A stretch of 64,000 nucleotides of DNA from JABAYQ01 sp049890095 (lineage in GTDB: Bacteria; Bacteroidota; Bacteroidia; Flavobacteriales; UBA7312): contig JBMHCD010000007.1 of NCBI GenBank assembly GCA_049890095.1, forward strand, positions 35,704 to 99,703, in the 5' to 3' direction. The notes beneath the pieces are model-generated. The model was not told where the DNA came from. It saw only the letters and a list, made by a program, of their open reading frames with translations, and ran no database searches. The translations under genes were made by a program, and so were the position numbers. The number at the start of each line of letters is the position of its first letter. Position 1 is the stretch's first letter. This document shows, in pieces, positions 51,223 to 60,273 of this stretch.

Positions 51223-51695
51223 AAATTAGTATTTATACAGACGGGTCGTCTAAAGGGAATCCAGGACCAGGAGGCTATGGAATTGTTATGCTTTCGGAAA
51301 AAGGTCATCGAAAAGAGTTGGCTCAAGGGTTTCGAAAAACAACCAATAACAGAATGGAACTCTTGAGTGTAATTGTCGCTTTAGAGTCTATAAAACAACA
51401 AGATTGTAGTATTTCCATTTATTCCGATTCTAAATATGTAGTCGATGCTGTTGAAAAAAAGTGGGTTTTTGGTTGGGAAAAAAAGTTTTTTGAAAAGAAA
51501 AAAAATGCTGATTTATGGAAACGGTTTTTAAGAGTTTACAGAAAACATCAAGTTCGATTTATATGGATTAAAGGTCATAATAACAATGTCGAAAACGAAA
51601 GGTGTGATCGATTAGCCGTTGCTGCTGCTGAAGCTAAGGACTCACACAAAATAGACCATGGGTTTGAGGCTACTCAAAACAACTCCTTGTTGTAA
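51219..51695 (+). CDS. rnhA: Ribonuclease HI
   Basis: 158 residues. It degrades the RNA strand of RNA-DNA hybrids. YTDGSSKGNPGPGG near 6 carries the first Asp, NRMELLSVIVALE near 43 the Glu, YSDSKYVVDAV near 67 the second Asp and GHNNNVENERCDRLA near 122 the last acidic residue. A coupled start follows purN. It converges on the M1 aminopeptidase with a 1-nt gap. Confidence 0.94.
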   Translation: MKISIYTDGSSKGNPGPGGYGIVMLSEKGHRKELAQGFRKTTNNRMELLSVIVALESIKQQDCSISIYSDSKYVVDAVEKKWVFGWEKKFFEKKKNADLWKRFLRVYRKHQVRFIWIKGHNNNVENERCDRLAVAAAEAKDSHKIDHGFEATQNNSLL

Positions 51696-51696
51696 T

Positions 51697-54144
51697 TTAG
51701 TTCAAAATTAAATCTATTCTCTGAATATTTTCGCTTGCTAAATCTTTAAACTCTTTGGTTTTTTGTTTTTTAACTTCGGATTTAAAATGTTCTTTCATTT
51801 CTTCAAGTAGCTGTTTAGAAACCCAAACCATCCATGATGTGGCGTTTTGATGAAGTTTTTCTAACGCATCTAATCCTATAATTGCAACTTTTAGGTCTTG
51901 ATTTTTCAAAAAGTCTACATATGTTCTAGAGGTTCTATACAAATCGTAATTACCTTCTGTTTCTAAACAGTTCACAAAAAACTTCATTTTATCAGCCTCA
52001 CCATGTTCTGCATAAACCATTTTAATATTTGTTTTTAAGGCGCTTTTGGCATCTTCTTCTAATTTTTCAGCTAGTTTTACTGCTTTTGATGGATCAATTT
52101 TTGAGTACGCCAACAGAGCTGATCCTGAAATAGCATATGATAGATGTTGTGTTTTTTGCTCAAAAAATGCGCTATACTTTTCCATTGATGGCAAAGAAGA
52201 AAGGTATTCGATTGCTTTAGCCACAACTTTTGTTTTATCATCATTTTTTGCCAAAACCTCAATCATGTTTATAATCGTTGTATTTAACGTTTTGGTTTCT
52301 ATTGCCTTATTCAGAGCTAAAATACGAACTCCCCAGAAATCATGTTTCAATGCAGAAATAATCGCTTTATCAAGATTTTTTTGACTAATATTTTGTAGTG
52401 TTAATTTCTGATCCATATATAGTGGTGCTTTTTGTTGATTCAACCACCAACTGTCAGGTTTTTCATCAAAAATTTGAGCTAACAACATATGTTCAGCGTC
52501 TACAATTACATTAGAAACCAAACCCTCTACGTCAAATGTAAAGCGTTGCTTTTTTTGATTCATTACTACCTCATAACGCTTTGGTTTTCCATCAACATAA
52601 ACATCAATAGATATAGGTAACTTATATATCGGCGTCTTGCTGTTGTCTTGAATTTGTTCGATTTGAACAATTTGTTTATTATTTTCAAAAAAATAGTCGA
52701 TTACTAGTATTGGATGACCAGACGCTAAAAACCATTGATTAAAAAACCAATTTAAATCTTGCCCGCAAACCTCTTCCATTGCTAGTCTTAATTGATGGAT
52801 TTCTACCGTACTAAAAGCGTTTTGAACGAGGTATTTTTTCAATCCGTTATAAAAAGCATCGTCTCCTAATATGTTTCTCAACATATGAAGGATTCGCCCG
52901 CCTTTTGCATAAGAGTGATTATCAAACATGTCTTCTTTATCTGAATAATCAAATCGAATCATGTCCACTTGTTTTCTTCTTGATTCGTTCATATAAGATA
53001 TTAAATCATAATCCAAGTGTTGATCTGCAGCCATTCTTCCAAATCCTTCTAACCTCCACATGTACTCTCCATATGTAGCAAAAGATTCATTTAAAGGCAA
53101 ATTTGCCCAAGATTCACAAGTAACTAAATCTCCAAACCAATGATGAATTAGTTCGTGTGCAATAATATCTTCCTCATGATCATCTAAAAGTTCTCTTTTG
53201 TTCATTTGAACAAATTCACCGTGTATTACTGCGGTTGTATTTTCCATTGCTCCGGACACAAAATCCCTAACCACTACTTGTGCGTATTTTTCCCAAGGAT
53301 ATTCTACCCCTAGAATGTCGGAGAAAAATTGCATCATTTCTGGCGTTCTTCCAAATATTTGACGTGCGTAAGGATGGTATTCCTCTTCAAGAAAATATTC
53401 AACATCAATATCTTTCCAGGTGTCAGTTGTAACCAAAAACTCTCCAATCGCCAACATAGCTAAATATGGCACATGAGCTAGCTTTTGGCTCCAATAATCT
53501 GTTCTTGTTCCGTCTTTATTATCAATACTGTTGATTAGCAAACCATTTGAAAGTGTTTTAAACCTGTTTTGAACCGTTACATTTATGTCTTGAGTCATTC
53601 TTTCATTTGGACTATCAATAGTGGGAAACCAACAGGAACTAGCTTCTGTTTCGCCTTGAGTCCATATTTGTTGAGGTTTATCTTCCGTGTTATATGGGTT
53701 TATAAAATATAACCCTTTGGCCTGAGAAATTGCTCGACTACCTTTGAGATTAAGCTCATTGGGTTTTGCTATATAATTAATTTTGATTTTATACGTCTCG
53801 TTTCGATTATATTCTCGACCTAACTCAATCGTCAAGTAAAAATCATCATAAGTATACTTTAACTTTTCGCCATTCATTTCTACCAAATGAATATCAAAGC
53901 CCTTTGCATCTAATACTAATGTACTTGTTGGGTAAAAATATGGCTTTACTTCTATTAATGCCTCTCCATGTACATGTTGTTTTTTCCAATCAAAACTCAA
54001 ATCTAATTGAGTATGAATAATGTCATTTAATCGTGTTTCAGAAGGGTTGTATATTATTTCCTTTTCTTCAAGCTGTTGGCTTGTGTTGTTGTTGTTGTTT
54101 TGTACACTAAATAGAGCGATTGCTAAAGCAATAATAATTTCCAT
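51697..54144 (-). CDS. M1 family aminopeptidase
   Basis: 815 residues. A short hydrophobic N-terminus (IIIALAIALFSVQ) suggests export. GAMENTT near 293 and HELIHHWFGDLVTCESWANLP (residues about 327-347, read around the central HEXXH) define a gluzincin aminopeptidase with two His and a downstream Glu as zinc ligands. A C-terminal helical HEAT-like region spans about 570-815. It hydrolyses N-terminal residues from peptides, probably in the periplasm. Candidate minus-strand -7 box TATTTTTA (54166-54173) is 21 nt upstream. Confidence 0.92.
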   Translation of the reverse strand: MEIIIALAIALFSVQNNNNNTSQQLEEKEIIYNPSETRLNDIIHTQLDLSFDWKKQHVHGEALIEVKPYFYPTSTLVLDAKGFDIHLVEMNGEKLKYTYDDFYLTIELGREYNRNETYKIKINYIAKPNELNLKGSRAISQAKGLYFINPYNTEDKPQQIWTQGETEASSCWFPTIDSPNERMTQDINVTVQNRFKTLSNGLLINSIDNKDGTRTDYWSQKLAHVPYLAMLAIGEFLVTTDTWKDIDVEYFLEEEYHPYARQIFGRTPEMMQFFSDILGVEYPWEKYAQVVVRDFVSGAMENTTAVIHGEFVQMNKRELLDDHEEDIIAHELIHHWFGDLVTCESWANLPLNESFATYGEYMWRLEGFGRMAADQHLDYDLISYMNESRRKQVDMIRFDYSDKEDMFDNHSYAKGGRILHMLRNILGDDAFYNGLKKYLVQNAFSTVEIHQLRLAMEEVCGQDLNWFFNQWFLASGHPILVIDYFFENNKQIVQIEQIQDNSKTPIYKLPISIDVYVDGKPKRYEVVMNQKKQRFTFDVEGLVSNVIVDAEHMLLAQIFDEKPDSWWLNQQKAPLYMDQKLTLQNISQKNLDKAIISALKHDFWGVRILALNKAIETKTLNTTIINMIEVLAKNDDKTKVVAKAIEYLSSLPSMEKYSAFFEQKTQHLSYAISGSALLAYSKIDPSKAVKLAEKLEEDAKSALKTNIKMVYAEHGEADKMKFFVNCLETEGNYDLYRTSRTYVDFLKNQDLKVAIIGLDALEKLHQNATSWMVWVSKQLLEEMKEHFKSEVKKQKTKEFKDLASENIQRIDLILN

Positions 54145-54189
54145 TATTAAATAATTTAAGTGGGATAAAAATAAGAAGTTATTGTTTAT

Positions 54190-54197
54190 TAAATTTG
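54190..54197 (+). promoter_or_regulatory. -7 box of the biotin carrier gene, 4 nt from ATG
   Basis: TAAATTTG, perfect, then tatt and the ATG at 54202. Predicts a leaderless transcript. The M1 aminopeptidase gene diverges 57 bp away. Confidence 0.55.
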
Positions 54198-54201
54198 TAT
54201 T

Positions 54202-54666
54202 ATGAAAGCAAAAGTTAATTTAGACTATTCGTTTGAAGTGGAAAGTGTAGAATGGGACTTAATAGAAGTAAAAAACGGTCTCTTTCACATTATTTACAAC
54301 GATCAGTCATTTGTTGCAAATGTTGTAAGTACAGACTATCAGAAAAAAAGTTTTGTAATCAACATCAACAATTCAAACTATGAGGTTGTTTTAAAAGATC
54401 AGTTTGATGAATTACTAGAAAAATTAGGTATGGTCAACCTAAATTCTGGTGTAGATAATGAGGTGAAATCGCCTATGCCGGGTCGAATAATAAACGTTTC
54501 AGTTGAGGTTGGATCTAAAGTTGGTAAAGGGGACAACCTGTTGGTTTTAGAAGCAATGAAAATGGAAAATATTATCAAATCTACAAGAGAAGGTGTAATA
54601 AAATCTATCGAAGTGGATAAAGATCAAACCGTTGAAAAGAATCAACTTATGTTTGTTTTCGAGTAA
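54202..54666 (+). CDS. Biotin/lipoyl-attachment domain protein (biotin carboxyl carrier type)
   Basis: 154 residues. The C-terminal half (about 85-154) is a biotinyl domain with the biotinylated Lys in VLEAMKMENI. The N-terminal half (about 1-75) is a beta-rich spacer. Length and layout match the stand-alone carrier subunits of acyl-CoA carboxylases, such as propionyl-CoA carboxylase, in Bacteroidota. No biotin carboxylase or carboxyltransferase gene is adjacent, so its partners must lie elsewhere. It converges on the PfkB kinase. Confidence 0.88.
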   Translation: MKAKVNLDYSFEVESVEWDLIEVKNGLFHIIYNDQSFVANVVSTDYQKKSFVININNSNYEVVLKDQFDELLEKLGMVNLNSGVDNEVKSPMPGRIINVSVEVGSKVGKGDNLLVLEAMKMENIIKSTREGVIKSIEVDKDQTVEKNQLMFVFE

Positions 54667-54670
54667 AAAA

Positions 54671-55585
54671 TTAAAGTTCTACTTTAGAAAGGTCAACAAA
54701 ATCGTCAACTCTTTTTGTTAGTTCACTATCACTCAAATTTACCAAACGCTCTGTTCCCATTTTTTCTACACAAAAAGATGCCATTGCAGAAGCATATATT
54801 AAGGCTTTTTTCATGTTTTCAAATGTGAAATCTTGTGTTTGATGTAGGTAACCAACAAAACCTCCGGCAAAAGTGTCGCCTGCCCCTGTTGGATCTATAA
54901 CTTCTTCAAGGGGCATTGCGGGGGTATAAAACATTTTGTCTTTTCCAAACAATAACGCTCCATGCTCTCCCTTTTTAATAATTAGGATTTTAGGACCAAA
55001 AGACATTATTTTTTTTGCTGCTTTCACTAAAGAGTACTCTTGTGATAGTTGTCTTGCCTCTTCATCATTAATCGTCAAAACATCTACATGTTTTAATGCT
55101 TGCATTAAGTCGTCTAAACAATTGTCCATCCAAAAATTCATTGTGTCTAAAACAGTTAACTCTGGCTTTTTGTTTAGTTGATTGAATACCTGTTGTTGAA
55201 CAATAGGCATAAGATTTCCTAACATTAATATTTGACAATCTTTATAACTTTCAGGAACTATTGGGTTAAATGTTTCTAATACATTTAGCTGGGTTTCTAT
55301 GGTGTCTCTATTGTTCATGTTGTTATGATATCTACCTGACCAAAAAAACGTTTTTTCATTTTCCTTTATTTGTAACCCATCCATGTTTACATTGTGGTTT
55401 TCCAATAATTGTATTGCCGATTGCGGAAAATCTCCTCCAACTACTGAAACTAAATTAATTTTTTTAGAAAATTTAGATGCAGATAATCCAATATAAGTGG
55501 CTGCACCTCCTACTATTTTGTCTGTTTTACCGAATGGTGTTTCGATAGCATCGAATGCTACTGTACCAACAACTAATATGCTCAT
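54671..55585 (-). CDS. PfkB family carbohydrate kinase
   Basis: 304 residues. VGGAATYIGLSAS near 25 is the substrate-binding region; DPTGAGDTFAGGFVG near 238 holds the catalytic Asp and anion hole. The start is the ATG at 55585 (MSILVVGTVAFD). Sixteen extra codons upstream in the open frame overlap the promoter box and are not expected to be translated. Likely substrates are ribose, adenosine, fructose or an aminosugar; the sequence does not decide. Confidence 0.9.
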   Translation of the reverse strand: MSILVVGTVAFDAIETPFGKTDKIVGGAATYIGLSASKFSKKINLVSVVGGDFPQSAIQLLENHNVNMDGLQIKENEKTFFWSGRYHNNMNNRDTIETQLNVLETFNPIVPESYKDCQILMLGNLMPIVQQQVFNQLNKKPELTVLDTMNFWMDNCLDDLMQALKHVDVLTINDEEARQLSQEYSLVKAAKKIMSFGPKILIIKKGEHGALLFGKDKMFYTPAMPLEEVIDPTGAGDTFAGGFVGYLHQTQDFTFENMKKALIYASAMASFCVEKMGTERLVNLSDSELTKRVDDFVDLSKVEL

Positions 55586-55607
55586 TTTTTTAATTATATA
55601 TTTTTTA

Positions 55608-55615
55608 CAAATATA
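55608..55615 (-). promoter_or_regulatory. -7 box of the PfkB kinase gene
   Basis: TATATTTG on the minus strand, perfect, 22 nt upstream of the ATG at 55585. It decides that start. Confidence 0.5.
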
Positions 55616-55659
55616 TTGCATAATTATTATCATTGTACTAATATTGCATTCGGATTTTT

Positions 55660-55733
55660 TCCTCCTTAGCTCAGTTGGTTAGAGCATCTGACTGTTAATC
55701 AGAGGGTCCTTGGTTCGAGCCCAAGAGGGGGAG
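55660..55733 (+). tRNA. tRNA-Asn (anticodon GTT)
   Basis: A full cloverleaf is visible. The acceptor arm is TCCTCCT / AGGGGGA (55660-55666 with 55726-55732, one T-G pair) with discriminator G55733. The D arm is GCTC / GAGC, the anticodon arm TCTGA / TCAGA around CTGTTAA with anticodon GTT at 55694-55696, and the T arm CTTGG / CCAAG around TTCGAGC. CCA is not encoded. A terminator follows directly. Confidence 0.97.
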
Positions 55734-55740
55734 CAAACCA

Positions 55741-55775
55741 AAAAAGCACTTACAGAAATGTAGGTGCTTTTTTTT
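55741..55775 (+). terminator. Rho-independent terminator after tRNA-Asn
   Basis: The stem AGCAC-t-TACA / TGTA-g-GTGCT with loop gaaa and flanking A- and T-runs ends in eight Ts. It closes the tRNA transcript 8 nt after its 3' end. Confidence 0.85.
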
Positions 55776-55790
55776 ATATTTATATTAAAT

Positions 55791-57272
55791 ATGTCATTAG
55801 TAAAAAAAATAATTGGTCAATCGGCTATTTACTTTATCGGAACTATTTTTTCCGTACTGGTTGGTTTTTTTTTCAAGATATATTTATCGAATAAAATAGG
55901 TTCAGAAGGCTTAGGTTTATTTACTTTAGGGATGTCTTCAGTTGCAATTGCATCTATTTTTTTAACTTTTGGATATGGGAACGGCTTAATACGGTTCGTC
56001 TCTAAATATCTTGCCAACAAACAATACAATAGGTTATCTTACTATCTTAAAAAAACTGTTTTTATAAATATATTAACCCTTATTCCTCTTAGTTTAATTT
56101 ACTTTTTATTTCCTGATTTTGTTGGAGGAGAATTATTAAATTCTAAAAAATTAATTGAATACATTCCTTTATTTGGTATTGTTTTAATAATAAATAGTTT
56201 TCTGAGTATTGGTGATCAAACTATAAGAGGTTTTCAAGAAGTTAAAAAAAGTACCATCGTTCATCATTTTATTCGACTTCCATTTAAAATAATTTTAACT
56301 GTTATTTTATTTGGTTTAGGAATGTCGTTAGATGGTTACTTATGGGCAGAAATTTTTGCCGCTCTATTATCCGTTATATTATTTGTTTTTATACTCAAAA
56401 AACTGGCGCCTACTTCTTTTTCTTTTATAAATAATAAAATTACCAAGTCTAATTTAGAAGAAAAAAAATATGCTTTAAATATGTTTTTAATTGAACTATT
56501 AGGGGTTCTTCAAAATCATGGAGAAAAAATAATTCTAGTTTATTTTATGAGCGAATCCGAGCTTGGTGTTTATTCTATAATATTAAGTATTGTTGCTTTT
56601 ATTCCAACAATATTAGTTTCTGTAACTTCTATTTTTTCTCCTATTGTTTCAGCATTTCATAGCACTAATCAATTAGAAAAATTATCTCAATACTATCGCT
56701 ATAGCGTTAAGTATATTTTTGTCTTGAGTTTTCCATTGATTGCATTTATTGTATTATACAATGAAATTATTTTACAATTTTTTGGAGAAGATTTTAGTGT
56801 TGGATATCATTTATTATGGCTTGTAGCAATAGGTGAATTGATAAATATTTCTTTTGGGTCTGTTGGAACAATGTTAAAAATGATGGGTTATGATAAAATG
56901 CTAAGAAATATTTCGGCAATAACTTCCATTCTGACCTTTTTTGCTAGTTTTATATTAATCCACTATTTTGGACTAGTAGGTGTAGGAATAGCTTATATTC
57001 TTAAAAACATTAGTTATAATTTAGGTGCAAGTATAGTGTTATATAAAAAAAGTAGTATCAATATTTTTGACTTTTCATATACTAAAACTATTGTTTTATA
57101 TTTTGCACTGTTTGGTGTTCTTTTTAGTGTTTATCAGCCGATAAATGTTAGTATATTATACTTATTTTTAGGATTGATTATTATTTATATAATTTTTATT
57201 TGTTTTTGGACTCTTCTTTTAGGTAAAAAAGACTACCCTATAATTATAAAATTAATAAAAAATGATCTCTAA
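55791..57272 (+). CDS. Polysaccharide flippase (MATE/Wzx-like, 12-14 helices)
   Basis: 493 residues, almost entirely membrane helices. The start GQSAIYFIGTIFSVLVGFFFK and the LGLFTLGMSSV pattern are typical of polysaccharide-biosynthesis exporters (Wzx/RfbX clan). It probably flips lipid-linked oligosaccharides across the inner membrane. I start at the ATG at 55791 (MSLVKK); an upstream start would overlap the terminator. A 7/8 -7 box (TATATTTA) is 8 nt upstream. Base composition is notably AT-rich. It overlaps the next gene by 11 bp. Confidence 0.85.
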   Translation: MSLVKKIIGQSAIYFIGTIFSVLVGFFFKIYLSNKIGSEGLGLFTLGMSSVAIASIFLTFGYGNGLIRFVSKYLANKQYNRLSYYLKKTVFINILTLIPLSLIYFLFPDFVGGELLNSKKLIEYIPLFGIVLIINSFLSIGDQTIRGFQEVKKSTIVHHFIRLPFKIILTVILFGLGMSLDGYLWAEIFAALLSVILFVFILKKLAPTSFSFINNKITKSNLEEKKYALNMFLIELLGVLQNHGEKIILVYFMSESELGVYSIILSIVAFIPTILVSVTSIFSPIVSAFHSTNQLEKLSQYYRYSVKYIFVLSFPLIAFIVLYNEIILQFFGEDFSVGYHLLWLVAIGELINISFGSVGTMLKMMGYDKMLRNISAITSILTFFASFILIHYFGLVGVGIAYILKNISYNLGASIVLYKKSSINIFDFSYTKTIVLYFALFGVLFSVYQPINVSILYLFLGLIIIYIIFICFWTLLLGKKDYPIIIKLIKNDL

Positions 57273-57912
57273 ATTTCTTTACATATTGAGAGAAAGAAAG
57301 CTTCTAAAAAGTAAAAATAATAATGCATTAAAACTTTTTAATACTAATCAGGTAATTTTTTTTCATATTCCTAAAACAGGAGGAAATTCTATACTTAAAA
57401 GTTTATATGGAAATATTGATTTTGGTCATCGAGATGTTGCGTATTATAAAGCTATTTTTGGAAAAAATAAATTCAATTCCTTTTATAAATTTTGTGTTGT
57501 TAGAAATCCTTACGAAAGACTTTATTCTGCTTATTCATTTTTAAAAAAAGGAGGAATGAATAAAATGGATAAAAATTTTAATGATATCTATTTAAAAAAA
57601 TATCACTCTTTTGATGATTTTGTTAAAAGTGGACTAAACAACAAACACATTAAAAATTGGATACATTTTAAGCCTCAACATAGTTTTATTCTAGATAAAA
57701 ATAATCAGATATGTGTTGATTTTGTAGCTAAATTAGAAAATATAGAAAATGATTTTAATATCATAAAAGATAAATTACAAATAAGGGATGTTTGTTTATC
57801 TCATCTAAATAAAACGAAAAAATATCCCTTAACAATGACTCCTGAGATTAAACAAATAATCCAAAAACATTACCAAAAAGATTTTGAGTTATTTTATAAA
57901 AATCTACTTTAA
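57262..57912 (+). CDS. Sulfotransferase family protein
   Basis: 216 residues. FFHIPKTGGNSILKSLYG near 32 is the 5'-phosphosulfate loop. FCVVRNPYERLYSAYSFL near 77 is the 3'-phosphate motif. KPQHSFILDKNNQICVDFVAKLENIENDF, split across its middle, matches carbohydrate sulfotransferase family 2. It should use PAPS to sulfate a saccharide. Translation is coupled to the flippase, pointing to a sulfated surface glycan (inference). It is a more canonical relative of the protein at 20041-20808. Confidence 0.88.
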   Translation: MISKFLYILRERKLLKSKNNNALKLFNTNQVIFFHIPKTGGNSILKSLYGNIDFGHRDVAYYKAIFGKNKFNSFYKFCVVRNPYERLYSAYSFLKKGGMNKMDKNFNDIYLKKYHSFDDFVKSGLNNKHIKNWIHFKPQHSFILDKNNQICVDFVAKLENIENDFNIIKDKLQIRDVCLSHLNKTKKYPLTMTPEIKQIIQKHYQKDFELFYKNLL

Positions 57913-57915
57913 TTT

Positions 57916-58077
57916 TTACTTTTTTAATAATTTATCTACCCCAATCCATATTAAAATAACTGGCCAATAAACTCGTATCAATTCAATTATTGATACATCA
58001 AAAAAACCTAAATTATTAAACAAAAAAAGTAATCCAATTAAAATAAATAGTATTCCTATTAACGTTCCATTTTTCAT
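57916..58077 (-). CDS. Small two-helix membrane protein (LiaI/LiaF TM-like)
   Basis: A 53-residue reading frame on the minus strand, MKNGTLIGILFILIGLLF through WPVILIWIGVDKLLKK. Two hydrophobic segments (about 5-23 and 36-49) flank a short loop with a NNLGFFD motif. The pattern matches the LiaI/LiaF-like transmembrane module (a DUF5668-like repeat) often fused to or beside envelope-stress proteins. It converges with the sulfotransferase gene, with 3 nt between stops. Candidate -7 TTTATTTG lies 46 nt upstream. Confidence 0.6.
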   Translation of the reverse strand: MKNGTLIGILFILIGLLFLFNNLGFFDVSIIELIRVYWPVILIWIGVDKLLKK

Positions 58078-58155
58078 TTTTTAAATAAATTATATTCTAT
58101 TTATATCTTTTTTATAAGCTTTACAAATAAACGTAAACTTAGGTTTATTTATTAC

Positions 58156-58163
58156 TAACTTCG
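58156..58163 (+). promoter_or_regulatory. Candidate -7 box of rnr, 4 nt from ATG
   Basis: TAACTTCG (7/8), then taac and the ATG at 58168. Same 4-nt spacing as the perfect boxes elsewhere. Confidence 0.35.
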
Positions 58164-58167
58164 TAAC

Positions 58168-60273
58168 ATGTCGAGAAAAAAACGAACAATCACTAAAAAA
58201 ACCTTAACAACAGAAATTTTAACTGTTTTCCGACGACAACCAAAAAAATCTTTTAACTATAAACAATTAGCAAAAATTATTGGTTTTAATAAAGATGAAG
58301 TTGGTAAATTAATTAATAACATCTTATTTGAGTTACTCGAACAAGAAAAAATTTTAGAAGTCTCAAGGGGGAAATATCGTTTTAAAATTATAAGAAATTT
58401 ATTAGATGGAATTATAGATATTAATTCTAGTGGAAATGCGTATGTGATGGTTGATGCTTTTGATCAAGATATCTTTATCAATAAAAAGTATATTAAAAAC
58501 GTTGTTAGCGGAGATCTGGTAAATATTGCTTTACATTCCAAATTCAAAAAAAATAAATTAGAGGGTGAATTAATAGAAGTAATTGAACATAGAACACGTC
58601 AATTTGTTGGTATAGTAGAACTATCTAAACATTGTGCTTTTGTTATTTCTACTAATCCAAAAATACCTTTTGATATCTATCTTCCAAATTCTGAATGTAA
58701 AAATATAAAAGAAGGTCAAAAAGTAGTTTGTGAAGTAACGGATTGGGGTAATTCTAAAAATAATCCAACAGGAAAATTAATAGATATATTAGGTTATCCT
58801 GGAGAACATAATGTAGAAATTCATTCCATATTAGCAGAATTTAATTTGCCTATTAAGTTTGATTTATCAATTGAAGAATTAGCAAAAAAAATACCTACTA
58901 AAATTTCTAATGAAGAAGTTAAAAAAAGAAGAGATTTTAGAAACACAACAACCTTTACCATAGACCCTGAAGATGCAAAAGATTTTGATGATGCATTATC
59001 TATTAAAAAAACAGATAATTATTGGGAAATAGGTATTCATATAGCAGATGTTTCGCATTATATTAAAGAAAATGACCTTATTGATTTAGAAGCCAAGGAA
59101 AGAGCTACATCTGTTTATTTAGTTGATAGAGTTATTCCAATGCTCCCTGAGGTTCTTTCCAATAAATTATGTTCTTTAAGACCAAAAGAAGAAAAATTAT
59201 GTTTCTCTGCTGTTTTTAATATTGATGAAAACGGTAAAATACTTAATGAATGGTTTGGGAAAACCATTATTAATTCTAACCATAGATTTACTTATCAAGA
59301 AGCACAAAATATTATTATTAATAAAGAAGGTTTGTTCACTAAAGAATTAGAAATTTTGAATAAAATTTCTCAAATTCTTAGAAGTAAAAGAATGAAATCT
59401 GGTGCTTTTTCTTTCGAAAGATCGGAAACAAAATTTAAATTAGATAAAGAAGGAAATCCAATTACTATTTATTATAAAAAAAGTGAAGAAGCTCATAAAT
59501 TAATTGAAGAGTTTATGCTTTTAGCAAACAAAAAAGTTGCAGAATTTATTGCTAAACAAAACAAAATATTTGTTTATAGAATACATGATTCACCAGATCC
59601 CGAAAAATTAGAAACATTTAATATTTTTCTTAAAACTTTTGGTTATAGTATTCAAACTGAAAACAAAAAAAGTATTGCTTCTTCAATGAATAGTTTACTT
59701 AAAGATATTCAAGAAAGAAGTGAATCTAATATGATTGAAACATTAGCCATTCGTACAATGGCTAAAGCTACTTATTCTATAGATAATATTGGTCATTATG
59801 GATTAGCATTTGATTACTATTCACATTTTACAAGTCCTATTCGTAGATATCCAGATGTGTTAGTTCATCGCTTATTGCATTTTTACTTAGAAAAAGGAAT
59901 ACATTCTCCATATAAAAATCTTGAAAACCAGTGTAAACATTGTTCTGAAAAAGAAATCATAGCTTCAAAAGCAGAAAGAGCTTCTATTAAATATATGCAG
60001 GCAAAATATATGTCCGATAAAATAGGAGAAATATTTGACGGTGTAATTTCAGGTATAACAGATTTTGGGATTTTTGTAGAAGTGCAGAATACTGGTTGTG
60101 AAGGATTGATAAAACTTCGTGATATTCCGGGTGATTTTTATGTCTTCAAAGAAAAAGAGTTTTGCGTTGAAGGTTTTCAAACAAAAAAAAGATTTTATAT
60201 CGGAACTAAATTAAAAGTAAAAATCAGAAAAGTTTCTTTAGAAAAAAAGGAAATAGATATGGTTCTATTATAA
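58168..60273 (+). CDS. rnr: Ribonuclease R
   Basis: 701 residues. A winged-helix N-terminus (about 10-70) and cold-shock-like domains precede the RNB exonuclease. FTIDPEDAKDFDDALSI near 270 carries the metal-binding Asp set, with HIADVSHYI next to it. A C-terminal S1 domain begins KIGEIFDGVISGITDFGIFVE (split for length, near 620). It degrades structured RNA 3' to 5'. Codon choice is AT-biased in line with the local composition. Confidence 0.95.
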   Translation: MSRKKRTITKKTLTTEILTVFRRQPKKSFNYKQLAKIIGFNKDEVGKLINNILFELLEQEKILEVSRGKYRFKIIRNLLDGIIDINSSGNAYVMVDAFDQDIFINKKYIKNVVSGDLVNIALHSKFKKNKLEGELIEVIEHRTRQFVGIVELSKHCAFVISTNPKIPFDIYLPNSECKNIKEGQKVVCEVTDWGNSKNNPTGKLIDILGYPGEHNVEIHSILAEFNLPIKFDLSIEELAKKIPTKISNEEVKKRRDFRNTTTFTIDPEDAKDFDDALSIKKTDNYWEIGIHIADVSHYIKENDLIDLEAKERATSVYLVDRVIPMLPEVLSNKLCSLRPKEEKLCFSAVFNIDENGKILNEWFGKTIINSNHRFTYQEAQNIIINKEGLFTKELEILNKISQILRSKRMKSGAFSFERSETKFKLDKEGNPITIYYKKSEEAHKLIEEFMLLANKKVAEFIAKQNKIFVYRIHDSPDPEKLETFNIFLKTFGYSIQTENKKSIASSMNSLLKDIQERSESNMIETLAIRTMAKATYSIDNIGHYGLAFDYYSHFTSPIRRYPDVLVHRLLHFYLEKGIHSPYKNLENQCKHCSEKEIIASKAERASIKYMQAKYMSDKIGEIFDGVISGITDFGIFVEVQNTGCEGLIKLRDIPGDFYVFKEKEFCVEGFQTKKRFYIGTKLKVKIRKVSLEKKEIDMVLL

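Noticed and set aside
55764..55790. Extended flippase start upstream of 55791
   Set aside because: Those codons fall in the terminator T-run after tRNA-Asn, and the family begins at MSLVKK.
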